In this document: positions 7,874 through 16,753 of the stretch, in pieces
Layout of the letters: each line of letters starts with the position of its first letter
How positions within the stretch are numbered: the stretch's first letter is position 1
DNA from: Bacteroidales bacterium UBA755
GTDB taxonomy: Bacteria > Bacteroidota > Bacteroidia > Bacteroidales > UBA932
DNA length: 44,066 nucleotides
Assembly (NCBI GenBank): GCA_002297815.1
Contig: DBKH01000077.1
Location: 1 to 44,066 of the forward strand
Direction: 5' to 3'
Made by a program: the position numbers and the translations under genes
The notes under the pieces: generated by a model
Database searches by the model: none
What the model saw: only the letters and a program-made list of their open reading frames with translations
What the model was told of the DNA's origin: nothing

Positions 7874-10285
7874 TTAAAGAAACAGAGCGGTGAGATGGTA
7901 GCCGATGAAGGCTGCAATCCATGCGACAACCATTGTGTAGGCACAGACAGCAATGGCCCAGCGCCATTTGCCGGTCTCATTCTTGATGGCCACGAAAGTC
8001 GCTATGCAAGGAAAGTACAAGAGAATGAACACCATGTAGGCGACAGCAGCAGGAAGAGACACCGAGCGAGCCAGAGTACCTTGAAGCTGGGTGTCCGCAG
8101 CTAGGGCATCGGTGTCAGAGGCCTCAACCGCCTCTGCGACCTCAGGTTCATCAGAAGCGTACATAACACCTAATGTGCTAACCACAAGCTCCTTAGCTAC
8201 GATTCCAGTCAGGAGGCCGATGTCCATTTTCCAACTAAAGCCAAGCGGCTCTAGAGCCGGTGAGACAGCTTTTCCGAGTTGACCGATGTAGGAATGCTCC
8301 TGCTGGTACTCGGTGCCTTTTTCGGAGCGCGGGAAATAGCCCAAACACCAAATCACGACAGAGCCGATCAAGATTGTGGTCGCCATCTTTTCCAAATACT
8401 GTTTGCCTTTTTCCCAAGTGTGGCGCCAGATTGCCTTTCCAGTCGGTACCCTGTAAGGAGGCAACTCCATCACGAACGGAAGGTCATCTTCCTTGATGAA
8501 ACGGCTGAGCACTACAGCTGACAGAATCGCCATCAAGACTCCGAGGAAGTATATTCCTAAAAGAGCAAGGGCTGAATTGTGAGGGAAGAAGGCTCCGGCA
8601 AGCAGGACGAAGATTGGCAGTCTGCCCGCGCAGGACATGAACGGAATGATGGCTATCGTGATGAGGCGGCTCTTGCGACTCTCAATGGCCCTGGTTGCCA
8701 TTATCGCGGGCACGTTACAGCCGAAGCCCATCACCATCGGGATAAAAGACTTGCCGTGAAGGCCGATTCGATGCATCAGCTTGTCAACGATAAAGGCAGC
8801 GCGGGCCATGTACCCAGAGTCCTCCATTATTGACAGAAAGAAGTAGAGTATCAAGATGTTAGGCAAGAACACAAGGACACTTCCCACTCCGGCAATCACA
8901 CCGTCAACGAGAAGGTCCTTGAGCCAGCCATCCTTCATAAAATTCGCAACAAAATCCCCTAACTGGCCAACCAACCAATCAATCCAATTCATCGGATAAT
9001 TACCAAGGGTGAATGTGGACTGAAAAATGAGATAGAGCAGGAATATGAAGATGGGGAACGCAGCCCACTTGTTGGTCACAACCGCATCAATCTTGTCAGT
9101 GATGGTCTTTTTCGGCTTGGGATCCACATGGTGAGTGTAGGTCTCAGCTAGGGCCCCGTGGATGAATGAATATTTTGCATCAACGATGGCCGACTCAGGG
9201 TTGGTGTGAAGCAGATTCTCTATACGGGCCGACTCTTCCGAACATACTTTGGAAATCTCATCCGCATTGTGAAGAGAACCGATAACTTCCTCAATCTGTT
9301 TGTCATTCTCTAAGCACTTGATGGCCAAATAGCGTGTTGAGTACTTTCCTCGGATGTCTTGATTCTTTTGGATCAAGGCCTTTATGCGGTCGATACTCTT
9401 TTCTAGCTCCGGGCCATGGTTGATGTGGATGTGGCGGGCAAGTCTCTCATCGTGTTTTTCGTAAATCTTGATGACGGTGTCCAAAAGTTCTGGGATTCCA
9501 GTGCCGTCACGACTTACGGTCGGGCAAATCGGCATGCCTAAAAGGTAGCCAAGTTGCTTGATGTCAAGCTTGTCTCCCTTTGCCTGAAGCTCATCGTACA
9601 TGTTCAGCGCCATCACGACACGAAGATTCATGTCAATGACCTGAGTCGTAAGGTAAAGATTCCTTTCGATGTTGGAAGCATCAACAACGTTGACAACGAC
9701 ATCGGGAACGTTCTCTATCAAATTCTTACGAACATAGAGTTCCTCCGGACTATAAGCAGACAAAGAATAAGTTCCTGGGAGGTCAACAAGGACAAACTTG
9801 TAGCCCTTGTACTCGAAACGACCTTCCTTCGCATCAACTGTCACTCCACTGTAGTTGCCGACATGCTCATGGCTGCCGGATGCGATGTTGAAAAGCGAAG
9901 TCTTGCCACAATTCGGATTGCCGACCAAGGCTACTCGAATCACATGATGACGTTCTTTGGCTAGGCGTTCCATCTCAAGATTCAAAGCCGCTATCTCATC
10001 ACAGTCATCATCGTAGATCGAAGAAAAATCCTGTTTGGAGTCAACAGAGGCCTTAGCCTCCTCTTCGCTGATGACATCAATAAGCGCAGCCTCTGAACGT
10101 CTCAGAGAAACTTTGTAGCCAAGTATTTCATACTCAATAGGATCTTTCAGCGGGGCATTGAGCACTACTGTTACCCTTTTCCCGGTAATGAAGCCCATCT
10201 CAATGAGCCTTTTCCGGAATCCTCCATGGCCGTTCACCTTGGCGATAACGCCAACTTCACCTGTCTTAAGTTCCGATAATTTCAT
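7874..10285 (-). CDS. feoB: fused FeoA-FeoB ferrous iron transporter
   Basis: An 803-residue FeoA-FeoB fusion for GTP-dependent Fe(II) import across the inner membrane. I start at MKLSELKTGE; the frame continues 7 codons upstream without need. Residues 1-73 are a FeoA SH3-like domain. The G domain begins near 115, with G1 GNPNCGKT (122-129), switch and G3 DLPGTYSLSAYSPEE (168 on), and G4 NMYDE (228-232). The membrane core includes the Gate-type segments around GYMARAAFIVDKLMHRIGLHG and a cysteine in SCAGRLPIF. A short loop with Glu and Ala residues (DEPEVAEAVEASDTDALA) precedes the last helices. A promoter with a TTG/-7 pair lies directly upstream. It is the first gene of a likely feoAB-RIC-luxR operon. 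Confidence 0.96.
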   Translation of the reverse strand: MKLSELKTGEVGVIAKVNGHGGFRKRLIEMGFITGKRVTVVLNAPLKDPIEYEILGYKVSLRRSEAALIDVISEEEAKASVDSKQDFSSIYDDDCDEIAALNLEMERLAKERHHVIRVALVGNPNCGKTSLFNIASGSHEHVGNYSGVTVDAKEGRFEYKGYKFVLVDLPGTYSLSAYSPEELYVRKNLIENVPDVVVNVVDASNIERNLYLTTQVIDMNLRVVMALNMYDELQAKGDKLDIKQLGYLLGMPICPTVSRDGTGIPELLDTVIKIYEKHDERLARHIHINHGPELEKSIDRIKALIQKNQDIRGKYSTRYLAIKCLENDKQIEEVIGSLHNADEISKVCSEESARIENLLHTNPESAIVDAKYSFIHGALAETYTHHVDPKPKKTITDKIDAVVTNKWAAFPIFIFLLYLIFQSTFTLGNYPMNWIDWLVGQLGDFVANFMKDGWLKDLLVDGVIAGVGSVLVFLPNILILYFFLSIMEDSGYMARAAFIVDKLMHRIGLHGKSFIPMVMGFGCNVPAIMATRAIESRKSRLITIAIIPFMSCAGRLPIFVLLAGAFFPHNSALALLGIYFLGVLMAILSAVVLSRFIKEDDLPFVMELPPYRVPTGKAIWRHTWEKGKQYLEKMATTILIGSVVIWCLGYFPRSEKGTEYQQEHSYIGQLGKAVSPALEPLGFSWKMDIGLLTGIVAKELVVSTLGVMYASDEPEVAEAVEASDTDALAADTQLQGTLARSVSLPAAVAYMVFILLYFPCIATFVAIKNETGKWRWAIAVCAYTMVVAWIAAFIGYHLTALFL

Positions 10286-10303
10286 TTTAACCCAAATTCG
10301 GTA

Positions 10304-10334
10304 CAAAAATATTCATTTTGGAGGATTTACACAA
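10304..10334 (-). promoter_or_regulatory. predicted feoAB promoter
   Basis: On the minus strand, TATTTTTG (10311 to 10304) fits the TAnnTTTG -7 box and is preceded by TTG (10334 to 10332) with a 20-bp spacer. That predicts a transcript start near 10298 and a leader of about 12 nt. No Fur-type palindrome was recognised. Confidence 0.55.
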
Positions 10335-10380
10335 TCACTAATAGTTGGTAGCGGTGGAGGATAACTACCTACATGTCAGT

Positions 10381-10427
10381 AAAAAGGCTGTTTGTCTTTA
10401 GTGCAAATAGCCTAAAGACAAACAGTC
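10381..10427 (-). terminator. intrinsic terminator of the TonB-receptor operon
   Basis: Arms 10386-10401 and 10412-10427 pair over 16 bp (one G-T wobble) around a 10-nt loop, about 70 nt past the stop of the BACON/DUF4876 gene. On the minus strand the stem is followed by TTTTT (10385 to 10381). This separates the TonB operon from feoAB. Confidence 0.85.
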
Positions 10428-10495
10428 AATTTTATGTAAATCAGAATGTTACACGACACCACCTCACTAACAGGCGGTTAACGCAGCGAGCGTTT

Positions 10496-11938
10496 TTACT
10501 TCATCGTAGGTGCAGTGCAAATCTCAAAGTCATTGGTGGAGTTGTTGGTGTCCACAATCTTTCCGTCCGCATCACGTTTGCGCAGGACTGACTTTCCGAA
10601 ACGGTCAGGATCACGGTCTATGGTAGAGACATTGGTGTAGCCGGCATCAACTGAAGCGTTGAACGCAAGTGTGCCAAGTCCCTCGATGACAGCACAGTTA
10701 ACGGCATCAAGCACCCAGTCGTTAGGAATGATGTACGCGCCCTCGATGTCACGTTCAAAATGATAGCCATTAAAATCCATGACGCGTTGTCCATTCCATG
10801 GATGTTCTTTCATGAAGGTTTCTGAAGTCAATCCAACAGGAGGCAAAGCGATGGCATAGCTTTCATAGCCTCTGTTGTGCAGGCTTGTGAAACTCCATGA
10901 AGACTTGAACCAGTTGACAAGGTTCGGCACATCAGGGTTGTCAGTGTCAGGGTAGTCCTCGTTTCCTTCATCATAGAACTCGAAATTCGCCTTGCTCAAA
11001 TCGGCACCCACTCCGTTCTCCGCATTGAAATTCTGAGCGGAAATCGCAAGCACAACAGATTTGCCAGCCTCAACGGGGACATCAGTCCCATTGCCAGGAA
11101 TCTGATAGAGAGTGTTGACTCCGATTCCGTCAGGCAGCTCAGGATAAGCCCAATAAGCGCCTGTGGAGGACACCTGTGAGCTTGTCTCAGAAATTGCGAA
11201 TATCACTCCATCGGCATAGAGCTTCTCACTAGTAGTGTTGGTGATCTTGATGTACTGGTCACCATCCATAGAGTCATTGTTGTCGGACTCTGGAATGGTA
11301 AAACCGGAGAAGAATATCTCGTCAAGCACAAGCTCTCCCGGCTCAACATTCCTCCAGCTCTGCTTGAATGTGGCATTCTCAAGTTTAATGTCATCGGTAG
11401 TGAGAACAGAGACAGAGAAGTCTCTGTACTGTCCAGTGGTGTTGGCGTCAAAATGAAGAATAATGTTCTCAGCATCAGAGGAAACCAGACTGAGGCCTTC
11501 TCCATTTAAGACAGTCTTGTAGGTAAAGCCCTTAGGAGCTGGGATGGTGTAGTCTTGGGCATAAGCTCTTATCGAGAAACTCAGCTCGGTCGGATCTTTC
11601 GGAGTCTCAGGACGGTTCTGCAAAATGGCGAGAGTCTCAACTAGCCCATCAGCCTCGAACTTGATCTGGGCGGTCCTGACGCTGGCATCAGTATAATTGT
11701 TAAGTGTCACGGTGACTTCTGTGTCTCCGTTGCCTTCTGTTGGAGAAACAGTGTACCAGTCCGATCCATCTGTGGTGAGAGTCCAGTCGGTGTTGGTCTG
11801 AACTTTTACTGTCTTGCTCCCTCCCTCGGAAGAGAACTCAAGATCTGTCGGAGTTACAGAAAGAGTCGGTGTCGTCTTTTCTTGTTCACAGGCCACAATC
11901 ACCGTTGTGGCAAGTAAAATAGCTAGATACTTTTTCAT
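10496..11938 (-). CDS. BACON-domain, DUF4876-type surface lipoprotein
   Basis: A 480-residue lipoprotein with lipidation at Cys17 (VIVACEQE). Residues about 24-110 form a BACON domain (LSVTPTDLEFSSEGGSKTV ... LAILQNR), an Ig-like module common in Bacteroidota surface proteins and thought to bind carbohydrate or act as a spacer. A second beta domain follows. From about 200 (GELVLDEIFFSGF) to the end, the protein resembles the lamin-tail-like DUF4876 family. I recall that family alongside TonB-dependent receptors, but cannot search to confirm it. It is the last gene of a four-gene minus-strand operon, 13 bp after the barrel gene. The ligand is unknown. Confidence 0.78.
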   Translation of the reverse strand: MKKYLAILLATTVIVACEQEKTTPTLSVTPTDLEFSSEGGSKTVKVQTNTDWTLTTDGSDWYTVSPTEGNGDTEVTVTLNNYTDASVRTAQIKFEADGLVETLAILQNRPETPKDPTELSFSIRAYAQDYTIPAPKGFTYKTVLNGEGLSLVSSDAENIILHFDANTTGQYRDFSVSVLTTDDIKLENATFKQSWRNVEPGELVLDEIFFSGFTIPESDNNDSMDGDQYIKITNTTSEKLYADGVIFAISETSSQVSSTGAYWAYPELPDGIGVNTLYQIPGNGTDVPVEAGKSVVLAISAQNFNAENGVGADLSKANFEFYDEGNEDYPDTDNPDVPNLVNWFKSSWSFTSLHNRGYESYAIALPPVGLTSETFMKEHPWNGQRVMDFNGYHFERDIEGAYIIPNDWVLDAVNCAVIEGLGTLAFNASVDAGYTNVSTIDRDPDRFGKSVLRKRDADGKIVDTNNSTNDFEICTAPTMK

Positions 11939-11951
11939 AATACTTTAAATA

Positions 11952-13466
11952 TTAATAAGATATTCCTATTGAAATGGTCAATGCCAGCATTCGGGAGTCC
12001 TGTCCGTAAAACATTCCCCCAACGGACACACGCGAGAAAACAGCCACCGTTCCGCTGATTTCCTTCTGTGCAAGGGCAGCAGCATAACCCTGAATGTAGT
12101 TCTTTGTCCTACGCTCAAATTTGTCAAGGTAGGCTTCACGAATGCGCTCCTCTCCAGTCTGTAGCGTGCAATCATCGTAGAGACAACCTCCAAACTCAAA
12201 ACCGCCTGTCAAGTCATACAACCACGAACCCCTGATGGCAGAAAAGCCTCCGGAGAACCGACCGGCCAGAACAGAATACTTCATCCATGAAGAAGGGTAA
12301 CGATATTCCTCGGAAGACTGCCTCCAACGCACAGAAGGCATCAGATACCAGATTCCATAGCGTTTCTTCACGCGAAAGACTCCTAAGGCCGAGGCATTGA
12401 CCAAGCCTTGAGAGTACATGTCTAGGGACAGGATGTCATCATAAATTCCTGACGCTGCGCAGTCGATGACATTCTCACAACCCGTGCGCTTTTCATAGTC
12501 CATCTTCGCCTCAACGGCAAAGGAATTAGAGACGCGGTAAGAGACGAAAGAGTTGATAGATTCGGTTTCTAGCGTGCTCAAAGGGGCATCGTTCTGGTTT
12601 GAAAGGTGACGTGTGACACCTAGCAAGCCATAAGAGAGGCCGCAGTGAAGTTTCCCTGACGCGCCAGAACCGACAATCCCGGCCTCAAGGCCATGGCCTT
12701 CATAACGTGTTGCTGCAAAGACGCCTGTACTTCTAAAGCGGTAATAGTCAGCCCCAAGACCTGTAGAATGAAAGAGTGTAGTGTTAGCTCCGGTGTTACT
12801 CATAAAGGTAACATCCTGACGTTGATGGTATTTCCTATAGCCGGCATAGCTGATAACACTTCCTTTTGGGAAAACATAACCTAACGAGGCATCGGCCTTG
12901 AAGTCGGATGAGATATTCCTAGGTCTTGGATCAACGCTACGATATTCATGCACAGCCTTATAGCCTCCGTAAACTGAGTACACCAACTTGTCCGAACGTT
13001 GCATCCAAGCTCCTTGAAAGCTATACTGCTCGTGCTGAAGATTTCCTCCGACAGTGTCAATGAGGACGTACGGGCGCAAGAGCTCGTAGTCACTGGTCTC
13101 GTTAAGGGCAACATCTTGCTTGACTGCGCGACGATAGCCGACTCTGCCGCTTACCGCAGAATTGCCTTTGAGCCTCAAAAATGACTCTGCATCAAATCTT
13201 CCCTGCCTCAAGGCATTACCCTCTTCGGGAATATAAGCTCCGCTCCCCTCTTCCCTCAAATCAAATGACGCGGCTGCTGATGAATATGAATAATACGGTG
13301 TCAGCAGAGTGGCGGTAGGTGTGTAAGCGGAAGAGGTTTTGTTGCCTACGGCCAGATAGGGATCGTTCCACTGCCTTGCTTTAAGGTTGGCTGTTCCCTG
13401 CCCTAGAAGGGACAAGGGCGCACTGACAAGAATGGCACAGGATATGACAGCAAAACTCTTTCTCAT
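11952..13466 (-). CDS. outer-membrane beta-barrel protein (DUF6850-like)
   Basis: A 504-residue protein with a Sec signal peptide (about 1-22, SAPLSLLGQG) followed by alternating amphipathic strands. It ends in an aromatic-rich strand (LALTISIGISY), as expected for an outer-membrane barrel. It looks like the DUF6850 family found with TonB-dependent receptors in Bacteroidales; that name is from memory. Its ATG overlaps the stop of the small lipoprotein gene by 4 nt. It may be a partner or accessory pore of the TonB-dependent receptor two genes upstream. No enzyme motif is visible. Confidence 0.72.
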   Translation of the reverse strand: MRKSFAVISCAILVSAPLSLLGQGTANLKARQWNDPYLAVGNKTSSAYTPTATLLTPYYSYSSAAASFDLREEGSGAYIPEEGNALRQGRFDAESFLRLKGNSAVSGRVGYRRAVKQDVALNETSDYELLRPYVLIDTVGGNLQHEQYSFQGAWMQRSDKLVYSVYGGYKAVHEYRSVDPRPRNISSDFKADASLGYVFPKGSVISYAGYRKYHQRQDVTFMSNTGANTTLFHSTGLGADYYRFRSTGVFAATRYEGHGLEAGIVGSGASGKLHCGLSYGLLGVTRHLSNQNDAPLSTLETESINSFVSYRVSNSFAVEAKMDYEKRTGCENVIDCAASGIYDDILSLDMYSQGLVNASALGVFRVKKRYGIWYLMPSVRWRQSSEEYRYPSSWMKYSVLAGRFSGGFSAIRGSWLYDLTGGFEFGGCLYDDCTLQTGEERIREAYLDKFERRTKNYIQGYAAALAQKEISGTVAVFSRVSVGGMFYGQDSRMLALTISIGISY

Positions 13467-13852
13467 AGTTTCAACAATTCAAAAGTGAGATCCTCAGAAT
13501 CATCCAAAATGTTCACTGAATCGTTCGGAGAGCGATGTTCATAACACCTTACACGGCATGTGGAACCATCAGGCAATGTGGCAATTCCGTCAAATGCAAA
13601 AATGTACACTCCTTTCAGAATCTTCAAAGTACAAGTGCCATTCACGAACATTGGGTAAGAATATTCCTCGCCTGTGTTCAGATTACGGAAAAAGTTACCT
13701 TTCTGCGTGTTGTCCACGCGGATAGACACCAAATTCATGTCTCCGCACACAGCGTTCAGTGTCACGGTGGAATATATCTCGTCAACGCCTCGTCCGCACG
13801 AAAGAACGAGCGGAAGCAGCAGAGATAGTATGATCAGACCCTTGTTCTTCAT
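13463..13852 (-). CDS. small lipoprotein of the TonB-receptor operon
   Basis: A 129-residue lipoprotein: the signal sequence ends with LVLSC (Cys19), and the mature part is an all-beta hydrophilic domain (STVTLNAVCGDMNLVSIRVDN ... EDLTFELLKL). It is locked into the operon by 4-nt ATGA overlaps on both sides, with the TonB receptor upstream and the barrel protein downstream, so the three are probably made in set ratio. I do not recognise the family. The extracellular ligand-capture lipoproteins of other TonB systems offer one possible role, by position only. Confidence 0.75.
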   Translation of the reverse strand: MKNKGLIILSLLLPLVLSCGRGVDEIYSTVTLNAVCGDMNLVSIRVDNTQKGNFFRNLNTGEEYSYPMFVNGTCTLKILKGVYIFAFDGIATLPDGSTCRVRCYEHRSPNDSVNILDDSEDLTFELLKL

Positions 13853-16584
13853 ATTCTAAAATCAAGTTCCATCCCGAAATACGGAGTCACGCTTCTACGT
13901 ACCAAAGCATCGTTCCTGTGGTAGTTTGGAGTAACGTCAAAAATCCTGTTGACATAAAGCGAGCAAGACACTTTGTCGCGGTAGAGCTTCTTCATGACCT
14001 TAAGATTCACATTCATCGCAAAAGGAGTTCTCTGGTACTGGTAGAGAGATGATGTGTAGTCTTTTATCAGATGCTTCAGCACAGCATCACTAGCAGCGAG
14101 CTCGGCATCGAAAGGGTGAATGTTCCCAGCCTTGTCCATGTAGGAGTCCGGGTACTTGCTGTCGGGCATTGTTTTGTGCCCGGAGAACCACATGCACTGG
14201 AAGGATGTCGAGAAGATCAGGCCCAGACTCGGAATCTGCGTGTCTAGCATGAGGTTCGTGATCAGGGAATCGTAAAAACTACCGTCATTTTTGTCGTAAA
14301 TGCCAATGTACGGGTACGACCTGCCATCGATCATCACATTCGGCCGGTAATATTCCGGCTGGCTGTTCATATATTCAGTTCTGAACCACGCTCCATTGGC
14401 GGTAATTTTCGTGTTCAATGCCTTAATTCTTTTGGAGCTGAACGAAAATTCAATGCCTTCCTTCAAGGTCCTACTGCCGTTTGTTGTGTAACTGTAGGCT
14501 GTCAGAATGGTGTCGTTCTGATACGGGATTACGGACAAATTAGGTGGTCCGGTCAAAGAGGACTTATCTACCGATGAGGCATCGTATTTCTTGTACGCTA
14601 CGGACAGATATTCATAGGAATACCTAAAGCCGGAGGTCATGTTTTCCCGGAAATAGTCCATCGAGAACGAGAAGGCGTTCCAATCCGCATTGACTCCGAT
14701 TTCCCACTTGACATTGCTTGCCGCACGCAGATTCCAATTGGTCGGATCCACTTTGTACACAAGCATATTCACTCTTCTGAGGTTCTCCTCCACGGGCCAA
14801 TAGTTGAATTGGGTGATGTCCCCGTAGAGGGGATCTGGGAACAACATGTCCATGGTAGGGAATTTCGTGTGGCGACCGATGCCTCCGTAAACACTTGTTG
14901 CTAGGTTGTAGCCACCAAGCGGCATCATCGGGAGTGTCAATCTCAGATTTGAGCGAGGATCCAGATAAGGTTTCATGTCAACCAAGAACGCCTTCCCAGC
15001 TCCTGTCATCATCTCTGCGCGAAGTCCCAAGACCCAATCCAAAGAGAGTTTTCCGATTTCCTTGCTGAGAGTCTCTTCAGCAAAGGCAGAGAAACGGTGA
15101 GTGGCAGGAATAACATTGTACGGACGTGGCCGGACGCCCATGCTGGTAGAGAAAGGTCTTGAGGTGTCGAATATTGTTCCACGACCGTAGTTCTTGTCCA
15201 TATTCCATTCCGCCCCGACCTGCAACCGGGATATTCCTTTGGCAAAAATCGCGGAAGTGTTCGCAAATCCGTAGAATGGCTGACCGTCCACCCGCAACGT
15301 GGCATCATACTTTGCTGGAATTATCAATGCATCGTGTTCTCCCGGCTCAAGTGAAGTTGAGACAGGGGTTGATTTGCCTAGAGAGACGTGTCTCCAGCGA
15401 TTGATCTCATCCTTCTCAAAGGTAATCGAAGCATCACCTTCCCACAAGCGGAACAGTCTGTCCTCATCTTGGGACTTGATGCTGAACCGACCGCTTATGG
15501 AAAACTTGTTATAAGTGGATTTGTACGTCTCAAGTGGCGTTCCGCCTTCCGCGATGTCTAGATCGACATCTGACTTCTGATTGTCAAAAGAGCCTGTGTA
15601 GTCAAGACTTGTCGAGAATGATTTTCGGAAACGCTCATCATTCACGTCTCTTCCAGCCCGAAGACTGGCCGTCAGACGTTTCCAGTTTTGGCGCGTCTGA
15701 CGTGGATCGGAACGGGAATCCAGATAATTCACACTTGAGTTGAGGGTAAAGCAATCCGACTTGTCTCCCCACTCGAAGCCCTTGCCGAGATACAATAGCT
15801 TACTCTTCATGTCTGACTTAAACCTAGCGTGCAGGTCTTTGCCTCCGCGCTTTCGAGTGATGTTGATCAGTCCACTGGTCAAATCGCCATACTTCACCGA
15901 GGCTATCCCACGGACAATGTCCACATTTTCAATGTCTTCGGTGCTAATTTCACGCATGTCGGTACCGAAATTGACATAACTGCTGCCATAATTGCTGTAA
16001 GCTGGCGTGGACTGCAAGTTGGCATCATTGTTCACCGGACGTCCGTCAATCATGAAACGCGTTCCCAAAGCAGAAGTCGCATAATTGGCGTTAGATAACG
16101 CATTGGCGGACCGAAGGTTGATGAGCTGAGGACTTCCTAGCGCGGGATCTTTTGCCATCCCTCCCGGCAGCAATTCCAGCAGGTCTGCAAAGCTGGATGG
16201 CTGAATATGTGCGATTGCGTCCCGGCCAATCCTTGTTGAGGATGTTACCCCTTTATTCTCAACAGCAGTGACTGTCACCTCATTCAAAACTTCCGTGTCG
16301 GGGACGAGCCTTTGTGAAAGATCCATGTCTGCCGACAGTGTGATTTCGCGAGAGACCGCCTTGTACCCGACATAGGAAAACTTCACGGTATATTTACCTT
16401 CGGACAGCCCGTTAATCTGATACCTGCCGTAATTGTCAGCCACGTCCCACTTTACTGTCTGGCCGCCTTTCTCCACTGCCACAACGGCCTCGGACAATGG
16501 AGTGCCATCGTTCGCGTCCGTCACTGTTCCCGAAACCGAAAACAGCCTGCTGACAACAATGAGTGCGGATAATAAACACGACAT
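13849..16584 (-). CDS. TonB-dependent outer-membrane receptor
   Basis: A 911-residue TonB-dependent receptor. The frame opens at GTG 16593; the ATG at 16584 (MSCLLSALIVVSRL) gives a better signal peptide. Domains in order: signal (1-18), carboxypeptidase-regulatory-like beta sandwich (about 19-95, SGTVTDANDGTPLSEAVVAV), plug (about 105-230, with MIDGRPVNND and ENVDIVRGIASVKYGDLTSGLI), then a 22-strand-type barrel ending FGMELDFRI. It lacks the SusC signature and there is no SusD partner, so it is a classic metal, siderophore, cobalamin or peptide type receptor rather than a glycan one. It is divergent from an ABC export or uptake cassette and lies upstream of feoAB, which makes a metal or cofactor ligand plausible but unproven. 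Confidence 0.9.
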   Translation of the reverse strand: MSCLLSALIVVSRLFSVSGTVTDANDGTPLSEAVVAVEKGGQTVKWDVADNYGRYQINGLSEGKYTVKFSYVGYKAVSREITLSADMDLSQRLVPDTEVLNEVTVTAVENKGVTSSTRIGRDAIAHIQPSSFADLLELLPGGMAKDPALGSPQLINLRSANALSNANYATSALGTRFMIDGRPVNNDANLQSTPAYSNYGSSYVNFGTDMREISTEDIENVDIVRGIASVKYGDLTSGLINITRKRGGKDLHARFKSDMKSKLLYLGKGFEWGDKSDCFTLNSSVNYLDSRSDPRQTRQNWKRLTASLRAGRDVNDERFRKSFSTSLDYTGSFDNQKSDVDLDIAEGGTPLETYKSTYNKFSISGRFSIKSQDEDRLFRLWEGDASITFEKDEINRWRHVSLGKSTPVSTSLEPGEHDALIIPAKYDATLRVDGQPFYGFANTSAIFAKGISRLQVGAEWNMDKNYGRGTIFDTSRPFSTSMGVRPRPYNVIPATHRFSAFAEETLSKEIGKLSLDWVLGLRAEMMTGAGKAFLVDMKPYLDPRSNLRLTLPMMPLGGYNLATSVYGGIGRHTKFPTMDMLFPDPLYGDITQFNYWPVEENLRRVNMLVYKVDPTNWNLRAASNVKWEIGVNADWNAFSFSMDYFRENMTSGFRYSYEYLSVAYKKYDASSVDKSSLTGPPNLSVIPYQNDTILTAYSYTTNGSRTLKEGIEFSFSSKRIKALNTKITANGAWFRTEYMNSQPEYYRPNVMIDGRSYPYIGIYDKNDGSFYDSLITNLMLDTQIPSLGLIFSTSFQCMWFSGHKTMPDSKYPDSYMDKAGNIHPFDAELAASDAVLKHLIKDYTSSLYQYQRTPFAMNVNLKVMKKLYRDKVSCSLYVNRIFDVTPNYHRNDALVRRSVTPYFGMELDFRI

Positions 16585-16609
16585 AATAACCACTGTTTGA
16601 AAACAGCGG

Positions 16610-16640
16610 CAAATTTAGGCAGCCCCGATTTTCGCCACAA
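16610..16640 (-). promoter_or_regulatory. predicted promoter of the TonB-receptor operon
   Basis: Minus strand TAAATTTG (16617 to 16610) matches TAnnTTTG. TTG (16640 to 16638) sits 20 bp upstream, the same spacing as the feoAB promoter. The predicted start is near 16604, about 20 nt before the ATG. Confidence 0.55.
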
Positions 16641-16726
16641 TACCAAGATTTTGGCATTCAATCGGCTGGCATCCCAATTTGTTGGGGTTTTGAATATGAG
16701 GACGGACATATTCAGAATGAAAAGAT

Positions 16727-16734
16727 TACTTTTG
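16727..16734 (+). promoter_or_regulatory. predicted -7 box for the ABC cassette
   Basis: TACTTTTG fits TAnnTTTG and ends 19 nt before the ATG at 16754. No clear -33 element was seen. Confidence 0.4.
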
Positions 16735-16753
16735 CCGCCAAAAACCATTGAAT

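Noticed and set aside
7842..7967. Upstream extension of the hemerythrin-like protein
   Set aside because: It overlaps the feoB coding end and has no family resemblance; internal ATGs give the normal length.
11170..11190. Possible further copy of the dispersed repeat (GTGAGCTTGTC) in the BACON/DUF4876 gene
   Set aside because: Only 11 bases match and the flanks do not; chance is adequate.
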